Source: Firmicutes bacterium UBA5201 (GTDB lineage: Bacteria; Bacillota; Clostridia; Peptostreptococcales; Acidaminobacteraceae). From it: a DNA stretch of 64,000 bases. The stretch's first letter is position 1; every line of letters starts with the position of its first letter. Below, one piece after another: positions 8,281 to 16,444 of the stretch. The notes under the pieces are model-generated. The model was not told the DNA's origin. It was given only the letters and a program-made list of their open reading frames with translations, and searched no databases. The stretch spans positions 1 to 64,000 of the forward strand of contig DHVT01000011.1 of NCBI GenBank assembly GCA_002412775.1, written 5' to 3'. A program made the translations under genes and the position numbers.

Positions 8281-8428
8281 GCCTATTGCTGATGCGTAGG
8301 GTACTGGAACTACCCGATATTAAGCCTGCGGAGTCCTAAATAAGACCTTGCTACCAAATGAGGCACAAGACTATGAAACAGGAATCTCCCACTTCAAAAG
8401 CTATGCTTTAAGTGGTGAGAGTGTTCAA
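8220..8428 (+). ncRNA. Predicted omega (reRNA) guide scaffold of the TnpB element
   Basis: The stretch overlapping the end of tnpB and running to the right end is conserved between copies 1 and 2 beyond coding need (AGGGTACTGGAACTACCCGA and onward). In this family the 3' end of the transcript forms the scaffold, and the bases just past the right end act as guide. Here the guide would begin at 8429 (TGAAGCTTCCTGCAATATGC); for copy 1 it would begin at 445. The 5' limit is approximate. Confidence 0.55.
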
Positions 8429-8596
8429 TGAAGCTTCCTGCAATATGCTCATTTCATCATATTCGACTCCATTTTCAGTAACTTCATCATTCGTAATAAA
8501 ACCATTTTGTGATTGTAAGTTTTCATTTTGACAACCTATTGTAAGAAAGAAAATCGAAACAATAATTAGTGTTGTCAGCGTTTTTCTCAATAACAT
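8429..8596 (-). pseudogene. Lipoprotein gene, 5' part (signal peptide), cut by IS insertion
   Basis: 56 codons from ATG 8596, preceded by AGGAGG. Residues 1-22 are a lipoprotein signal peptide: MLLRK, a hydrophobic core, then lipobox TIGC with the lipidated Cys at about residue 22. It ends at the IS boundary; read-through into the IS adds only NTLTT before a stop. It joins in frame to 6459-7073 when the element is removed. The fragment could still be exported as a short lipopeptide, but the protein as a whole is broken. Confidence 0.8.
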
Positions 8597-8784
8597 TGTA
8601 CCTCCTATCATATTTTTATATTTATAACTCTTTACTAAATTTACATTTAAAAAAAAAACAGCAAATTTTACATCCAAAACAGCAAATAAAAAAACATCAA
8701 CTATAAGTTAATAGTCTTTACAATATGGTACTTTGGAAAACGCATCTTTAGTTAACACAAAGATTTCGTCAAATTGACTGAGAC

Positions 8785-8817
8785 CGCTAATAAGTTTCCG
8801 TAGGAAACTTACCTACG
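8785..8817. repeat. Inverted partner of the 6235 repeat with a small palindrome
   Basis: CGCTAATAAGTTTCC (8785-8799) is the reverse complement of 6235-6249. It continues into the palindrome TAAGTTTCC-GTA-GGAAACTTA. Together with 6280/8818 this brackets the lipoprotein locus. Confidence 0.6.
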
Positions 8818-8819
8818 CG

Positions 8820-8886
8820 GATGCTATGAACCCATAAAAATAAGAGCGTGCGAAAGCACGCTCTTTGTTTATGGGTTCATAGCATC
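8820..8886 (-). terminator. Nested hairpin/terminator overlapping the PBP stop codon
   Basis: Outer arms GATGCTATGAACCCATAAA (8820-8838) and its exact reverse complement (8868-8886) enclose AAGAGCGTGC-GAAA-GCACGCTCTT (8842-8865). On the minus strand the inner stem is followed by TATTTTTATG, a plausible terminator for the PBP gene. The outer arm contains the last codons (Ala-Met-Asn-Pro) and stop of that gene. The outer left arm recurs at 6280-6296. Confidence 0.75.
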
Positions 8887-11800
8887 TAATTCCTCAGTAG
8901 TATAATTCGGGAAGGTCCTGACATTGTATGACGGTATGATTGAACCATCCGGCAATTGAATGTCATCGTTTTCCAGAACCTTGGATCCTGCAGGCAATGT
9001 CAACATCTGACCATCACTCATGATGATAGGGTAAGGTCTTTGGATGTAAAGGACACCTGTTGCAAGCATGACGGTTGGTTTCACGCCGATGTACCCGCCG
9101 AAGTCTGTCGGATCTGGCATGACAGGTGGAATTATTATTTCCTCGGTGTGAATGTCACACAGACTGACTGGAGCATCGTACATCATATCTTTTATGGCAA
9201 TCCCGCCATGGTCCGCAGGATTGTATGGTTCAGGCCTCTGAACGAAAACTCTGGACGTTATGGTGTCTTCTGGACAGAACTCTGTGATGAGCTTGCCGCT
9301 TTCCGTACAGATATCCAGAAGGACATGGACATCGTCCTCTTCGGTCGGTACGGTTCCTCTAAGGAAAATTTCGGAGTACACAGTGCCTCTTGGATCGAGG
9401 TAAGACAGTTCCGTAGGCAGCTTGCCTGAAATTCTGTCCACTGAGGCTCTTTCTATTCCGGAAGGGACATCGAAAGCTTTGGATTCCAGATCGGCATGAA
9501 CATCAGCCATAACGGTTTTCCAAAATTGTGCCGCTATCCTTGAACCTTGGTCGAGTGGAATGTTGAGGTCGTTTCCGAACCAGACGCCACCGACATAATA
9601 AGGGGTGTATCCGACGAACCAAGCGTCGATGTTGCTTGAAGTCGTACCGGTCTTACCCGATACAGGCATGACATCGTTGTTGGCTGACAGTTTTGCCGCA
9701 GTGGCTACACCGGAATTGACACTTGTCATCAACATGTCTTGGACGATGTATGCGACATTCTCGTCGACTATGACGGATTTTTCAGGCCGCTTTTCAATAA
9801 TGATATCGCCTGAACTGTTTCGAACGGTTTTATATGTGTAATACTTGTTGAGCACGCCTTTGTTGGCGATGGCTCCATAAGCGTTTGTGAGTTCCACTGG
9901 TGTGATGCCTCGGGTCATTCCTCCGAGAGCCACAGATGCGACGTTTGCATCATTGGTCGGGCCACTGGTCACAAGGGTTGAGATTCCAAATTTCTGAAGG
10001 TAATCCAGTGATGTGTTCACGCCCATGTCGATGACCATTTTCGCCGCTGTGACGTTGATGGACCATTGGACCGATTCCCTCAGGTTGACGAGTCCCCAGT
10101 ACTTGTTGTAACTTGAGTACGATTCATACCAGTTGAAAGGCCATCTGACCGTCGGATTTCCAAGGAGATAGGAAGGTCTGTCGTCAACGACTGTCGCCGC
10201 CGTGTATCTTCCTGAATCAATTGCAGGAGTGAATACGGAGAGCGGTTTGATGGCAGAACCCGGTTGACGTGGGTTCGTCGCTCTGTTGTACATTTTTTGA
10301 CCGGTGATGTTTCTTCCACCGACAATCGCCTTGAGTTCACCGGTGTGGTAATCGATGATGACCATTGCGGATTGAGGTTGGATGACACCGATGTTGCTGA
10401 TGACATAATTGTCACTTGAAATCCGAAGATTCTTGTCTCCATCAATTTTGAAGAAATCAGGATTTTCGTTCATGAACGCTTTGGATATGACGACATTGTC
10501 GTTTGCATCAAATGATTTGTATTCATCAGGTACGAGCAAATCACGACCTTCATAGGTATAGAGATCGGATAGGTTGTATTTGCCGCCTGTGAGTCTTTCT
10601 TCATCTTCTTCATTATGTGTATAGGTTTCTCTGACGACGATTTGAATTCTTTTCAGTTCGTCGTTTTCATAACGTGGGTAGAAGTAAAAACGTCTGTTTT
10701 TCAAGAGCACCAGGTTGCCGGCATCGTCGAAATTGTATTCGGTTGACGGGACGACAAGATTCTTGGCGCTATCGACGACGTTGGTCTGTCTGTAGACTCG
10801 AATGCTGCCGGACTCCTCGGAAAGGATGTTGCCCTGGTTGTCGAGTCTGACGGTCACTTTAGGGAAATTCTCGTTGTTGATCAGGTAACCGAGTTCAAAC
10901 AATGCTTTTTTCAGTATGACAACTTCATCGTTGTTGTTGCCTTTGGTGTAAAAATCCTGTGTGAAGATGGACATGTCCATTCCGGAGAGTTCACCGATCT
11001 TGCCGAGTGTGTTCTGTCCGGCGACGCCATCCGCGCTGAGACCTTTGTCTCTTTGGAAGGCTCTTACAGCCACTGCGGTGGATTCACCGTAATAAGGGGT
11101 GAAATTGCCGAGTGCATAGTGGCTTTCCAGTGTTTTTTGGATGTCGAAGTCAATGGTGGATTCTATGACGAGACCGTTTGTGAAGAGCATGTTGCTGGCT
11201 TCGGTTTCGGAGTAGTTATAGAGTTCCATCAAGTCTTTTATGACCTCTTCTTTGACCATGTCGGCAAAGAAGGATGAAATTTCCGCACGTACGGATTTGT
11301 TTGGATTCAGTTTGGTTTTCAAATCGACATTTTTTCCGAATTCATATTCGGCATCTGTGATGTAACCATTTTCGCGCATCAGATAGATGGCTGTCAGATA
11401 TCTGCCTTCAACCCTAGGGTTGTAAACCAAAGTGTAGTCAGGGTCTGAGTTGTCCAGCACATAATCATCTTCTGCGATACTGTCCTTATTTTTTGTGATC
11501 ATAGGTGTGTACAGCGAAGGTCCTGTTGTGATACCCGCCAAAACGGCACTCTCTATATAATCGAGATCCTTGGCGCTCTTTGAGAAATAAGTTTGGGCAG
11601 CGGCCTCAACACCATTGGTGTTGGCTCCGAGGAAAATCTGATTCAGGTATGCTTCAATAATCTGTTCTTTTTTGAGGTATTTCTCAAGTTCGATCGCATA
11701 ATAGGCTTCCTTGATTTTTCTGTCGATGGATCTTGTCGATCTGATTTCAAACAGATAAATATTTCTTGCCAATTGTTGTGTGATGGTACTTGTACCACCG

Positions 11801-12243
11801 AGTCGTCGGCCTGTGGTCAAAGTGTCCTTGACCGCTCCGAAAAGTCTGACGACGTTAAAGCCATTATGCGTCCAAAATGTTTTGTCTTCCACTGCCACAA
11901 AAGCATCTAGAAGCTCCTGGCTCATATCCTCATACCGTATGACAGTCCTGAGACCATCGCTTTGAATGAGTTCGAGCACTCGCCCTTCAGCATCGACTAT
12001 GACTGAGTTTTCGGTCAGCTTTGTACTGATGGTCGCCGGATCGATCGGCTCAGTGTCGCTTATGACGCCCATGATGTAAAGATACACACCGGCGGAACCA
12101 AGGAATCCAGCTAGAATTATGATTATAATAAAAAGTTTCAGTACAGTCCAAAGACCTTTGGATGATTTTTTAGTTTTCTTTTTGGATTTTTGTGTGGATG
12201 ATACCGGCTTATTCGACACCGGTGTTGGTTTTTTGTTATCCAT
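8869..12243 (-). CDS. Class A penicillin-binding protein (PBP1A type) with inserted peptidoglycan-binding repeats
   Basis: 1124-residue bifunctional cell-wall synthase, longer than the usual 650-900. Order: basic cytoplasmic tail, one membrane anchor (about 33-60), GT51 glycosyltransferase (EDKTFW, Glu119; GGTSTITQQLARN, 149-161), then a transpeptidase with SAIK (Ser663-Lys666), SIN (728-730) and KTG (864-866). All catalytic residues are present. Between the two enzymes, residues 385-455 hold two peptidoglycan-binding_1-like halves (AVRAFQRDKGLSADGVAG; then KGNNNDEVVILKKALFELGY), and an acidic linker follows to about 600. ATG 12243 follows AGGAGG. The last residues AMNP fall in the large palindrome at 8868-8886. 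It polymerises and cross-links peptidoglycan outside the membrane. Confidence 0.93.
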   Translation of the reverse strand: MDNKKPTPVSNKPVSSTQKSKKKTKKSSKGLWTVLKLFIIIIILAGFLGSAGVYLYIMGVISDTEPIDPATISTKLTENSVIVDAEGRVLELIQSDGLRTVIRYEDMSQELLDAFVAVEDKTFWTHNGFNVVRLFGAVKDTLTTGRRLGGTSTITQQLARNIYLFEIRSTRSIDRKIKEAYYAIELEKYLKKEQIIEAYLNQIFLGANTNGVEAAAQTYFSKSAKDLDYIESAVLAGITTGPSLYTPMITKNKDSIAEDDYVLDNSDPDYTLVYNPRVEGRYLTAIYLMRENGYITDAEYEFGKNVDLKTKLNPNKSVRAEISSFFADMVKEEVIKDLMELYNYSETEASNMLFTNGLVIESTIDFDIQKTLESHYALGNFTPYYGESTAVAVRAFQRDKGLSADGVAGQNTLGKIGELSGMDMSIFTQDFYTKGNNNDEVVILKKALFELGYLINNENFPKVTVRLDNQGNILSEESGSIRVYRQTNVVDSAKNLVVPSTEYNFDDAGNLVLLKNRRFYFYPRYENDELKRIQIVVRETYTHNEEDEERLTGGKYNLSDLYTYEGRDLLVPDEYKSFDANDNVVISKAFMNENPDFFKIDGDKNLRISSDNYVISNIGVIQPQSAMVIIDYHTGELKAIVGGRNITGQKMYNRATNPRQPGSAIKPLSVFTPAIDSGRYTAATVVDDRPSYLLGNPTVRWPFNWYESYSSYNKYWGLVNLRESVQWSINVTAAKMVIDMGVNTSLDYLQKFGISTLVTSGPTNDANVASVALGGMTRGITPVELTNAYGAIANKGVLNKYYTYKTVRNSSGDIIIEKRPEKSVIVDENVAYIVQDMLMTSVNSGVATAAKLSANNDVMPVSGKTGTTSSNIDAWFVGYTPYYVGGVWFGNDLNIPLDQGSRIAAQFWKTVMADVHADLESKAFDVPSGIERASVDRISGKLPTELSYLDPRGTVYSEIFLRGTVPTEEDDVHVLLDICTESGKLITEFCPEDTITSRVFVQRPEPYNPADHGGIAIKDMMYDAPVSLCDIHTEEIIIPPVMPDPTDFGGYIGVKPTVMLATGVLYIQRPYPIIMSDGQMLTLPAGSKVLENDDIQLPDGSIIPSYNVRTFPNYTTEELDAMNP

Positions 12244-12412
12244 TTAAGACCTCCTGTTGCAACAAATGCTAGATTATTATATCATATTTCGTCAATTTCG
12301 GCTTCTATTTTCAATTATATAATCATATTGTAACAATGCTGGAAGCAAATTGGTATTAGGCAACAGAAGGCTTTTATAGTATAATATCTATTAGAAAAGT
12401 AGGTGATCGAAT

Positions 12413-13681
12413 ATGGATGAAATTATTGAAGAAAGACCAAGGGCAGTCCTCATAGGACTTTTTCAGGGTCTGAAAGATGAATACGACATAGAGGAATCCA
12501 TGATTGAGTTATCGGAACTGGCCAGAGCGGCTGGAGCCGAGGTGGCGGAAATCATGATCCAGAACAAGGCCAAAATCGAAGCGGCCACATATATAGGCTC
12601 CGGCAAAGTGGAGGAAGTCAAACTGATGGTGGAACAGACCGGTTCCAACATGGTGATTTTCAATGATGAGTTGTCCGGTGCCCAGATCAGAAATCTGGAA
12701 AATCTCATGGATGTGAAAGTCATCGACAGAACGGCGCTCATTCTGGACATCTTTGCGATCAGAGCCCAGACAAAGACCGCCAAACTCCAGGTGGAGCTAG
12801 CCCAGCTCAGATACCGTTTGCCGAGACTCACAGGATTTGGAGGACAACTGTCAAAACAAGGCGGCGGCATAGGCACCAGAGGTCCCGGTGAGCAAAAGCT
12901 CGAGATCGACAGACGAAGAATTCAGGAACGTGTGGACGAAATCCGCAAGCAGGTGAAGGAAGTCCAAAAAAACAGGACCGTCCAACGTCAGCTCAGGGAA
13001 AAACGCGAGGTGCCGATTGTCGCACTCGTCGGATACACCAATGCGGGAAAGTCTTCCATCATGAACCAATTGATCCGGATGTCCACAGAGGGCGAGGAAG
13101 AGAAACAGGTCTTTGAGAAAGACATGCTTTTCGCCACACTCGATACTTCCAACAGAAGAATCGTACTTGAGGACAAGAAGGAATTCATTTTGACGGATAC
13201 TGTAGGATTCGTGTCCAAATTGCCACACAGCATTGTAGATGCCTTCAAGGCGACACTCGAAGAAGCGCTCAGTGCGGATCTGCTCATCCACGTAGTGGAT
13301 GCTTCAAACCCTCACCATCCCATGCAAATGGAAGTGACGCATCATGTGCTGAAGGAGCTGGGTGCCTCTGAACTCCCGATGATGACGGTATTCAACAAAA
13401 TCGATCTGGTCGAAGATAGAACTGCGCTCTTTGGAGACGGCATCAATATTTCCGCAAAGACGGGCGAGAATTTTGACCATTTGCTGGAGTACATTAAAAA
13501 AAGCGTGTTCAATTCGATGGTCAGGGCGACTTTCCTGGTGCCTTATTCGGACGGCAAGACGACTTCCTATCTCTGCGAGAATTACCAGGTGGACCGCATG
13601 GACCATTTAGAGGAAGGGACTTTGCTCGAACTTGAAGTGCAGGAGAAGGATTACAACAGACTGAGTCAATATTTGAGGTGA
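12413..13681 (+). CDS. hflX: Ribosome-associated GTPase HflX
   Basis: 422 residues. An N-terminal HflX domain (about 1-185, with the glycine-rich FGGQLSKQGGGIGTRGPGE) precedes a G domain with P-loop GYTNAGKSS (207-215), DTVGF and NKIDL. HflX binds and splits stalled or hibernating 70S ribosomes. ATG 12413 follows AGGTGATC. A TATAAT box lies at 12380-12385 without a convincing -35. It is divergent from the PBP gene. The YigZ gene follows after 9 bases. Confidence 0.93.
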   Translation: MDEIIEERPRAVLIGLFQGLKDEYDIEESMIELSELARAAGAEVAEIMIQNKAKIEAATYIGSGKVEEVKLMVEQTGSNMVIFNDELSGAQIRNLENLMDVKVIDRTALILDIFAIRAQTKTAKLQVELAQLRYRLPRLTGFGGQLSKQGGGIGTRGPGEQKLEIDRRRIQERVDEIRKQVKEVQKNRTVQRQLREKREVPIVALVGYTNAGKSSIMNQLIRMSTEGEEEKQVFEKDMLFATLDTSNRRIVLEDKKEFILTDTVGFVSKLPHSIVDAFKATLEEALSADLLIHVVDASNPHHPMQMEVTHHVLKELGASELPMMTVFNKIDLVEDRTALFGDGINISAKTGENFDHLLEYIKKSVFNSMVRATFLVPYSDGKTTSYLCENYQVDRMDHLEEGTLLELEVQEKDYNRLSQYLR

Positions 13682-13690
13682 TCGGGTCAA

Positions 13691-14341
13691 GTGAAATCAT
13701 ATAAAACCGTTTACGCCTACGGCGAAGATGAGCTGAATATCAACAAGTCCAGGTTCATCGGATACGCCACTCCGGTGGAGTCCGAGGAGGAAGCGGTCAG
13801 TTTCATAGAAAAAATAAGGAAAAAACACTGGAATGCGACGCACAATGTGCCTGTTTACATCATCGGGGAGGATATGACACTCCAGCGTTACTCCGATGAC
13901 GGTGAGCCTTCCGGCACAGCGGGGGTTCCAGTTTTGGAAATGCTGAAGAAAGAGGGCATCACGAATATCTGTATTGTGATGACGAGATATTTTGGTGGGG
14001 TGAAACTCGGGACCGGTGGTCTTGTGCGTGCCTACACCCAAACGGCAAAGGCGGCGCTTGAAGCTGCGGGCGTCGTTGAAAAATCAGTGTATACGGTAAT
14101 GGATTGTGAAATGGATTACCACTTTCATGGCAAAATCCGCAACCACCTGATGGATCGTCCTGAAATCATCGTCGGGGATACGGTTTATACGGATAAGGTC
14201 ATTGCGACTCTATATCTACCTCCGGATATTCTCGACGCTTTCAGAAATGATTTGGTCGAATGGACTTCAGATCAAGTGGCGATTGTGATCCATGAGGATG
14301 TCTACCTGACAACAAAAGACGGAAAAGTGTATAACGGCTGA
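13691..14341 (+). CDS. YigZ/IMPACT family (UPF0029) protein
   Basis: 216 residues, the usual YigZ length. The N-terminal Impact domain shows the diagnostic YSDDGEPSGTAGVPVL and TRYFGGVKLGTGGLVRAY. The C-terminal ~70 residues fit the DUF1949 EF-G-like domain. Start is GTG 13691 after GAGGTGATC, a site that lies at the end of hflX. Related eukaryotic proteins modulate Gcn2; the bacterial role is not established. Placement with hflX suggests a translation-linked role (inference). Confidence 0.85.
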   Translation: MKSYKTVYAYGEDELNINKSRFIGYATPVESEEEAVSFIEKIRKKHWNATHNVPVYIIGEDMTLQRYSDDGEPSGTAGVPVLEMLKKEGITNICIVMTRYFGGVKLGTGGLVRAYTQTAKAALEAAGVVEKSVYTVMDCEMDYHFHGKIRNHLMDRPEIIVGDTVYTDKVIATLYLPPDILDAFRNDLVEWTSDQVAIVIHEDVYLTTKDGKVYNG

Positions 14342-14368
14342 TCAAAAGATCAAAAGGAGGCTTTTATT

Positions 14369-14767
14369 ATGGAAATGGAAAAATTAATCAAGGACATGCT
14401 CGACAAAAAAACATGGGCGGTTGTAGGCGCGACTGAAAATCCGGAGAAATTTGGAAACAAGATCTATAAGAAACTCAAAAAGTTTGGATATGAGGTGTAC
14501 GCAGTCAACCCGATGTACGATACAGTGGATGGGGACGTCTGTTACAAGGATTTGGCTTCCATACCTGTAAAAGTGGATTGCGTGGATGTGGTCGTCGCTC
14601 CTGAGCGTGCCAAGTTGGCGCTTGAGGAAGTCATCAATCTCGGAATCGAGAACATCTGGTTCCAACCGGGAACATTCACACCCGAGATCATCGACGCTTC
14701 CGAAGTGGCTGGAGTGAATTCCGTATATTATAACTGTGTATTGGTCGAACTCGACAAAAAAAAATAA
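14369..14767 (+). CDS. CoA-binding domain protein (YccU-like)
   Basis: 132 residues, a single Rossmann CoA-binding domain like that of succinyl-CoA synthetase alpha. It shows VVGATENPEKFGNKIYKKLKKFG near the N-terminus and the YAVNP and ENIWFQPGT motifs of the YccU family. No catalytic domain is attached. ATG 14369 follows AAAGGAGG. It lies 27 bases after the YigZ gene and 34 bases before nadE, in an apparent operon. The ligand may be CoA or another nucleotide; function unknown. Confidence 0.8.
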   Translation: MEMEKLIKDMLDKKTWAVVGATENPEKFGNKIYKKLKKFGYEVYAVNPMYDTVDGDVCYKDLASIPVKVDCVDVVVAPERAKLALEEVINLGIENIWFQPGTFTPEIIDASEVAGVNSVYYNCVLVELDKKK

Positions 14768-14801
14768 AACAAAAGTTCACAAGGAAGGAAGTAAAGGGGA
14801 A

Positions 14802-15545
14802 ATGGAGAAAACGGTTCAGGAAAAAATCGATTTAACCGTTCAGTGGATCCGAGATGTGGTGAAGGGGTCCGGTACAAATGGCGTTTTGGTTGGAATTTCC
14901 GGTGGAATTGACTCGGCGGTCGTGGCTTGTCTGATCAAGCGCGCTTTTCCGGACAACTCACTGGGTGTGATTCTGCCATGCAAAAGCAATCCGAAGGATG
15001 CCCAGGATGCCATTGCGCTCGCTGATGCATGCGGGATTGAGTATTTCACCATCGACATCACGGAAGAGCACGATCTTCTATATGGACAAATCCAAAGAAG
15101 ACTCGAAGGCAAGAACATCTTGAATGAAAGGCTCGCCGATGCCAACCTCAGGGCACGCCTCAGAATGTCGACGCTCTATGGCGTGGGAAATTCACTTGGA
15201 TATCTTGTGGCTGGAACGGACAATAGGGCTGAAATCCATACGGGGTATTTCACGAAGTATGGAGACGGCGGTGTGGACATCATACCGATCTGCAATTTGC
15301 TCAAAAGGGATGTTTCCGTTTGGGCGAAAGAACTTGGCGTACCTGCACAGATCATTGAGAGAGATCCTTCCGCAGGGCTTTGGGAAGGTCAGACCGACGA
15401 GCTTGAAATGGGCACGACCTACGACATGATCGACGACTATCTCCTCGGCAAGGCCATTCCAGATCAAGACCGTGCGATCATTGAAAGACTGCACAAGAAC
15501 TCGATGCACAAACGTTCAATGCCTCCGGGACCTCCTATTTTTTAA
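14802..15545 (+). CDS. nadE: NH3-dependent NAD(+) synthetase NadE
   Basis: 247 residues without a glutaminase domain, so ammonia is the likely nitrogen donor. It converts nicotinate adenine dinucleotide to NAD with ATP. The PP-loop is SGGIDS (33-38), followed by GTDNRAEIHTGYFTKYGDGG, typical of the family, and the C-terminal KRSMPP. ATG 14802 is chosen because AAGGAAGGAAG and AAAGGGG precede it. An upstream in-frame ATG at 14736 overlaps the previous gene and gives an unlikely lysine-rich extension. Confidence 0.92.
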   Translation: MEKTVQEKIDLTVQWIRDVVKGSGTNGVLVGISGGIDSAVVACLIKRAFPDNSLGVILPCKSNPKDAQDAIALADACGIEYFTIDITEEHDLLYGQIQRRLEGKNILNERLADANLRARLRMSTLYGVGNSLGYLVAGTDNRAEIHTGYFTKYGDGGVDIIPICNLLKRDVSVWAKELGVPAQIIERDPSAGLWEGQTDELEMGTTYDMIDDYLLGKAIPDQDRAIIERLHKNSMHKRSMPPGPPIF

Positions 15546-15625
15546 ACGCGTCAAATATAATTTGCTTTTCATCGCACTTGCTTTGTGCTATGATATTTTT
15601 GCAAAAATGAATAGGAGAGAATACT

Positions 15626-16342
15626 GTGGGAAGAATAGGAACAATCATAAATCGTAAAGGCAAGCAAGATGCCAAGAAAGCGAAAGAGTTCACAAAACTC
15701 GGTAGATATATCATGGTGGCCGCAAGAGAAGGTGGCGCCGATGCTGAATACAATGCGGCGCTCAAGAGTGCCATTGAAAAGGCGAAAGCCGCAAACATGC
15801 CGAATGACAACATTGACCGCGCTGTAAAAAAAGGTGCCGGAGATTCGGACGGAGCTGTGTTTTCAGAGCTCACCTACGAAGGTTATGGTCCAGGTGGAGT
15901 GGCTGTTTTGGTGGAATGCCTCACCGACAACACGAACAGAACCGCCGCGGATGTGAGAAGTTATTTCTCCAAAGGCAAGGGCAACCTGGGAACAAATGGA
16001 TGTGTCAGCTTCATGTTCGACCATAAGGGCGTGCTTGTCATCGACAAGCTTGATGCCATGGACGACGAGGAGATGGAAATGACCGCAATAGAAGCCGGTG
16101 CGGAAGATTTCTCGGTGGAAGATGACCACTACGAAATCTATACGGAAATCGGGGATTTCGCTGAGGTGAGGGAAACGCTCGCCGGACAGGGATTTGAATT
16201 CAGCATGGCCGAACTCAGATATCTGCCTCAGACCATGGCAAAACTCACGGATGAGGAAGACATCAAGTTCATGCAAAAGCTCGTAGATTTGCTCGAGGAC
16301 TGTGACGACGTGCAAAACGTTTATCATAACTGGGAAGAGTAA
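15626..16342 (+). CDS. YebC/PmpR family (TACO1) protein
   Basis: 238 residues with the full YebC pattern: GRIGTIINRKGKQDAKKAKEFTKLGR, ANMPNDNIDRAVKKG, YEGYGPGGVAVLVE and an acidic C-terminal domain. Members act as transcriptional regulators or as translation factors that relieve stalling at proline stretches. Start GTG 15626 follows AGGAGAG. A TATGAT box lies at 15589-15594. It is convergent with the peroxidase gene, with repeat copy B in between. Confidence 0.9.
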   Translation: MGRIGTIINRKGKQDAKKAKEFTKLGRYIMVAAREGGADAEYNAALKSAIEKAKAANMPNDNIDRAVKKGAGDSDGAVFSELTYEGYGPGGVAVLVECLTDNTNRTAADVRSYFSKGKGNLGTNGCVSFMFDHKGVLVIDKLDAMDDEEMEMTAIEAGAEDFSVEDDHYEIYTEIGDFAEVRETLAGQGFEFSMAELRYLPQTMAKLTDEEDIKFMQKLVDLLEDCDDVQNVYHNWEE

Positions 16343-16344
16343 AC

Positions 16345-16436
16345 AAAAGGGGACAGGTCCAAAGTGGTACAAATGGGGACGGGTCTGAAATGGTACCTAG
16401 CGTCGCTAGGTACCATTTTGGACCCGTCCCCTTTTG
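16345..16436. repeat. GGGGACAGGTCC-type palindromic repeat, copy B (compound)
   Basis: Three heads. The first, GGGGACAGGTCC (16349-16360), is direct. The second, GGGGACGGGTCTGAAATGGT (16375-16394), and the third, inverted one (to 16432) form a long hairpin with loop TCG: ATGGTACCTAGCG against CTAGGTACCAT and outward through GGGGACGGGTC/GACCCGTCCCC. It separates the convergent YebC and peroxidase genes and could act as a terminator. It has the same architecture as copy D. Confidence 0.8.
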
Positions 16437-16444
16437 AATTTGAT

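Larger units (their letters stand above)
7074..8428 (+). mobile_element. TnpB-only IS200/IS605 (IS1341-like) element, copy 2, apparently complete
   Basis: About 1355 bases, carrying only tnpB and no tyrosine transposase. The right end is after TTCAA (8424-8428), matching copy 1. The left end is inferred just after TTTAT (7069-7073), because this places the interrupted lipoprotein gene back in frame and TTTAT resembles known IS605-family target motifs. Left hairpin: CTCCATCCT/AGGTGGGAG (7091-7111). Right hairpin: CCACTT..AAAGC/GCTTT.AAGTGG (8389-8415). GTGGGAGAT on the left (7105-7113) is repeated inverted on the right (8384-8392). Confidence 0.8.

Noticed and set aside
1..8428. Composite transposon formed by the two TnpB elements in the same orientation, carrying nifS-thiI
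   Set aside because: TnpB elements move as single-strand circles and do not form classical composite transposons; the enclosed genes look like ordinary chromosome except for the lipoprotein island.
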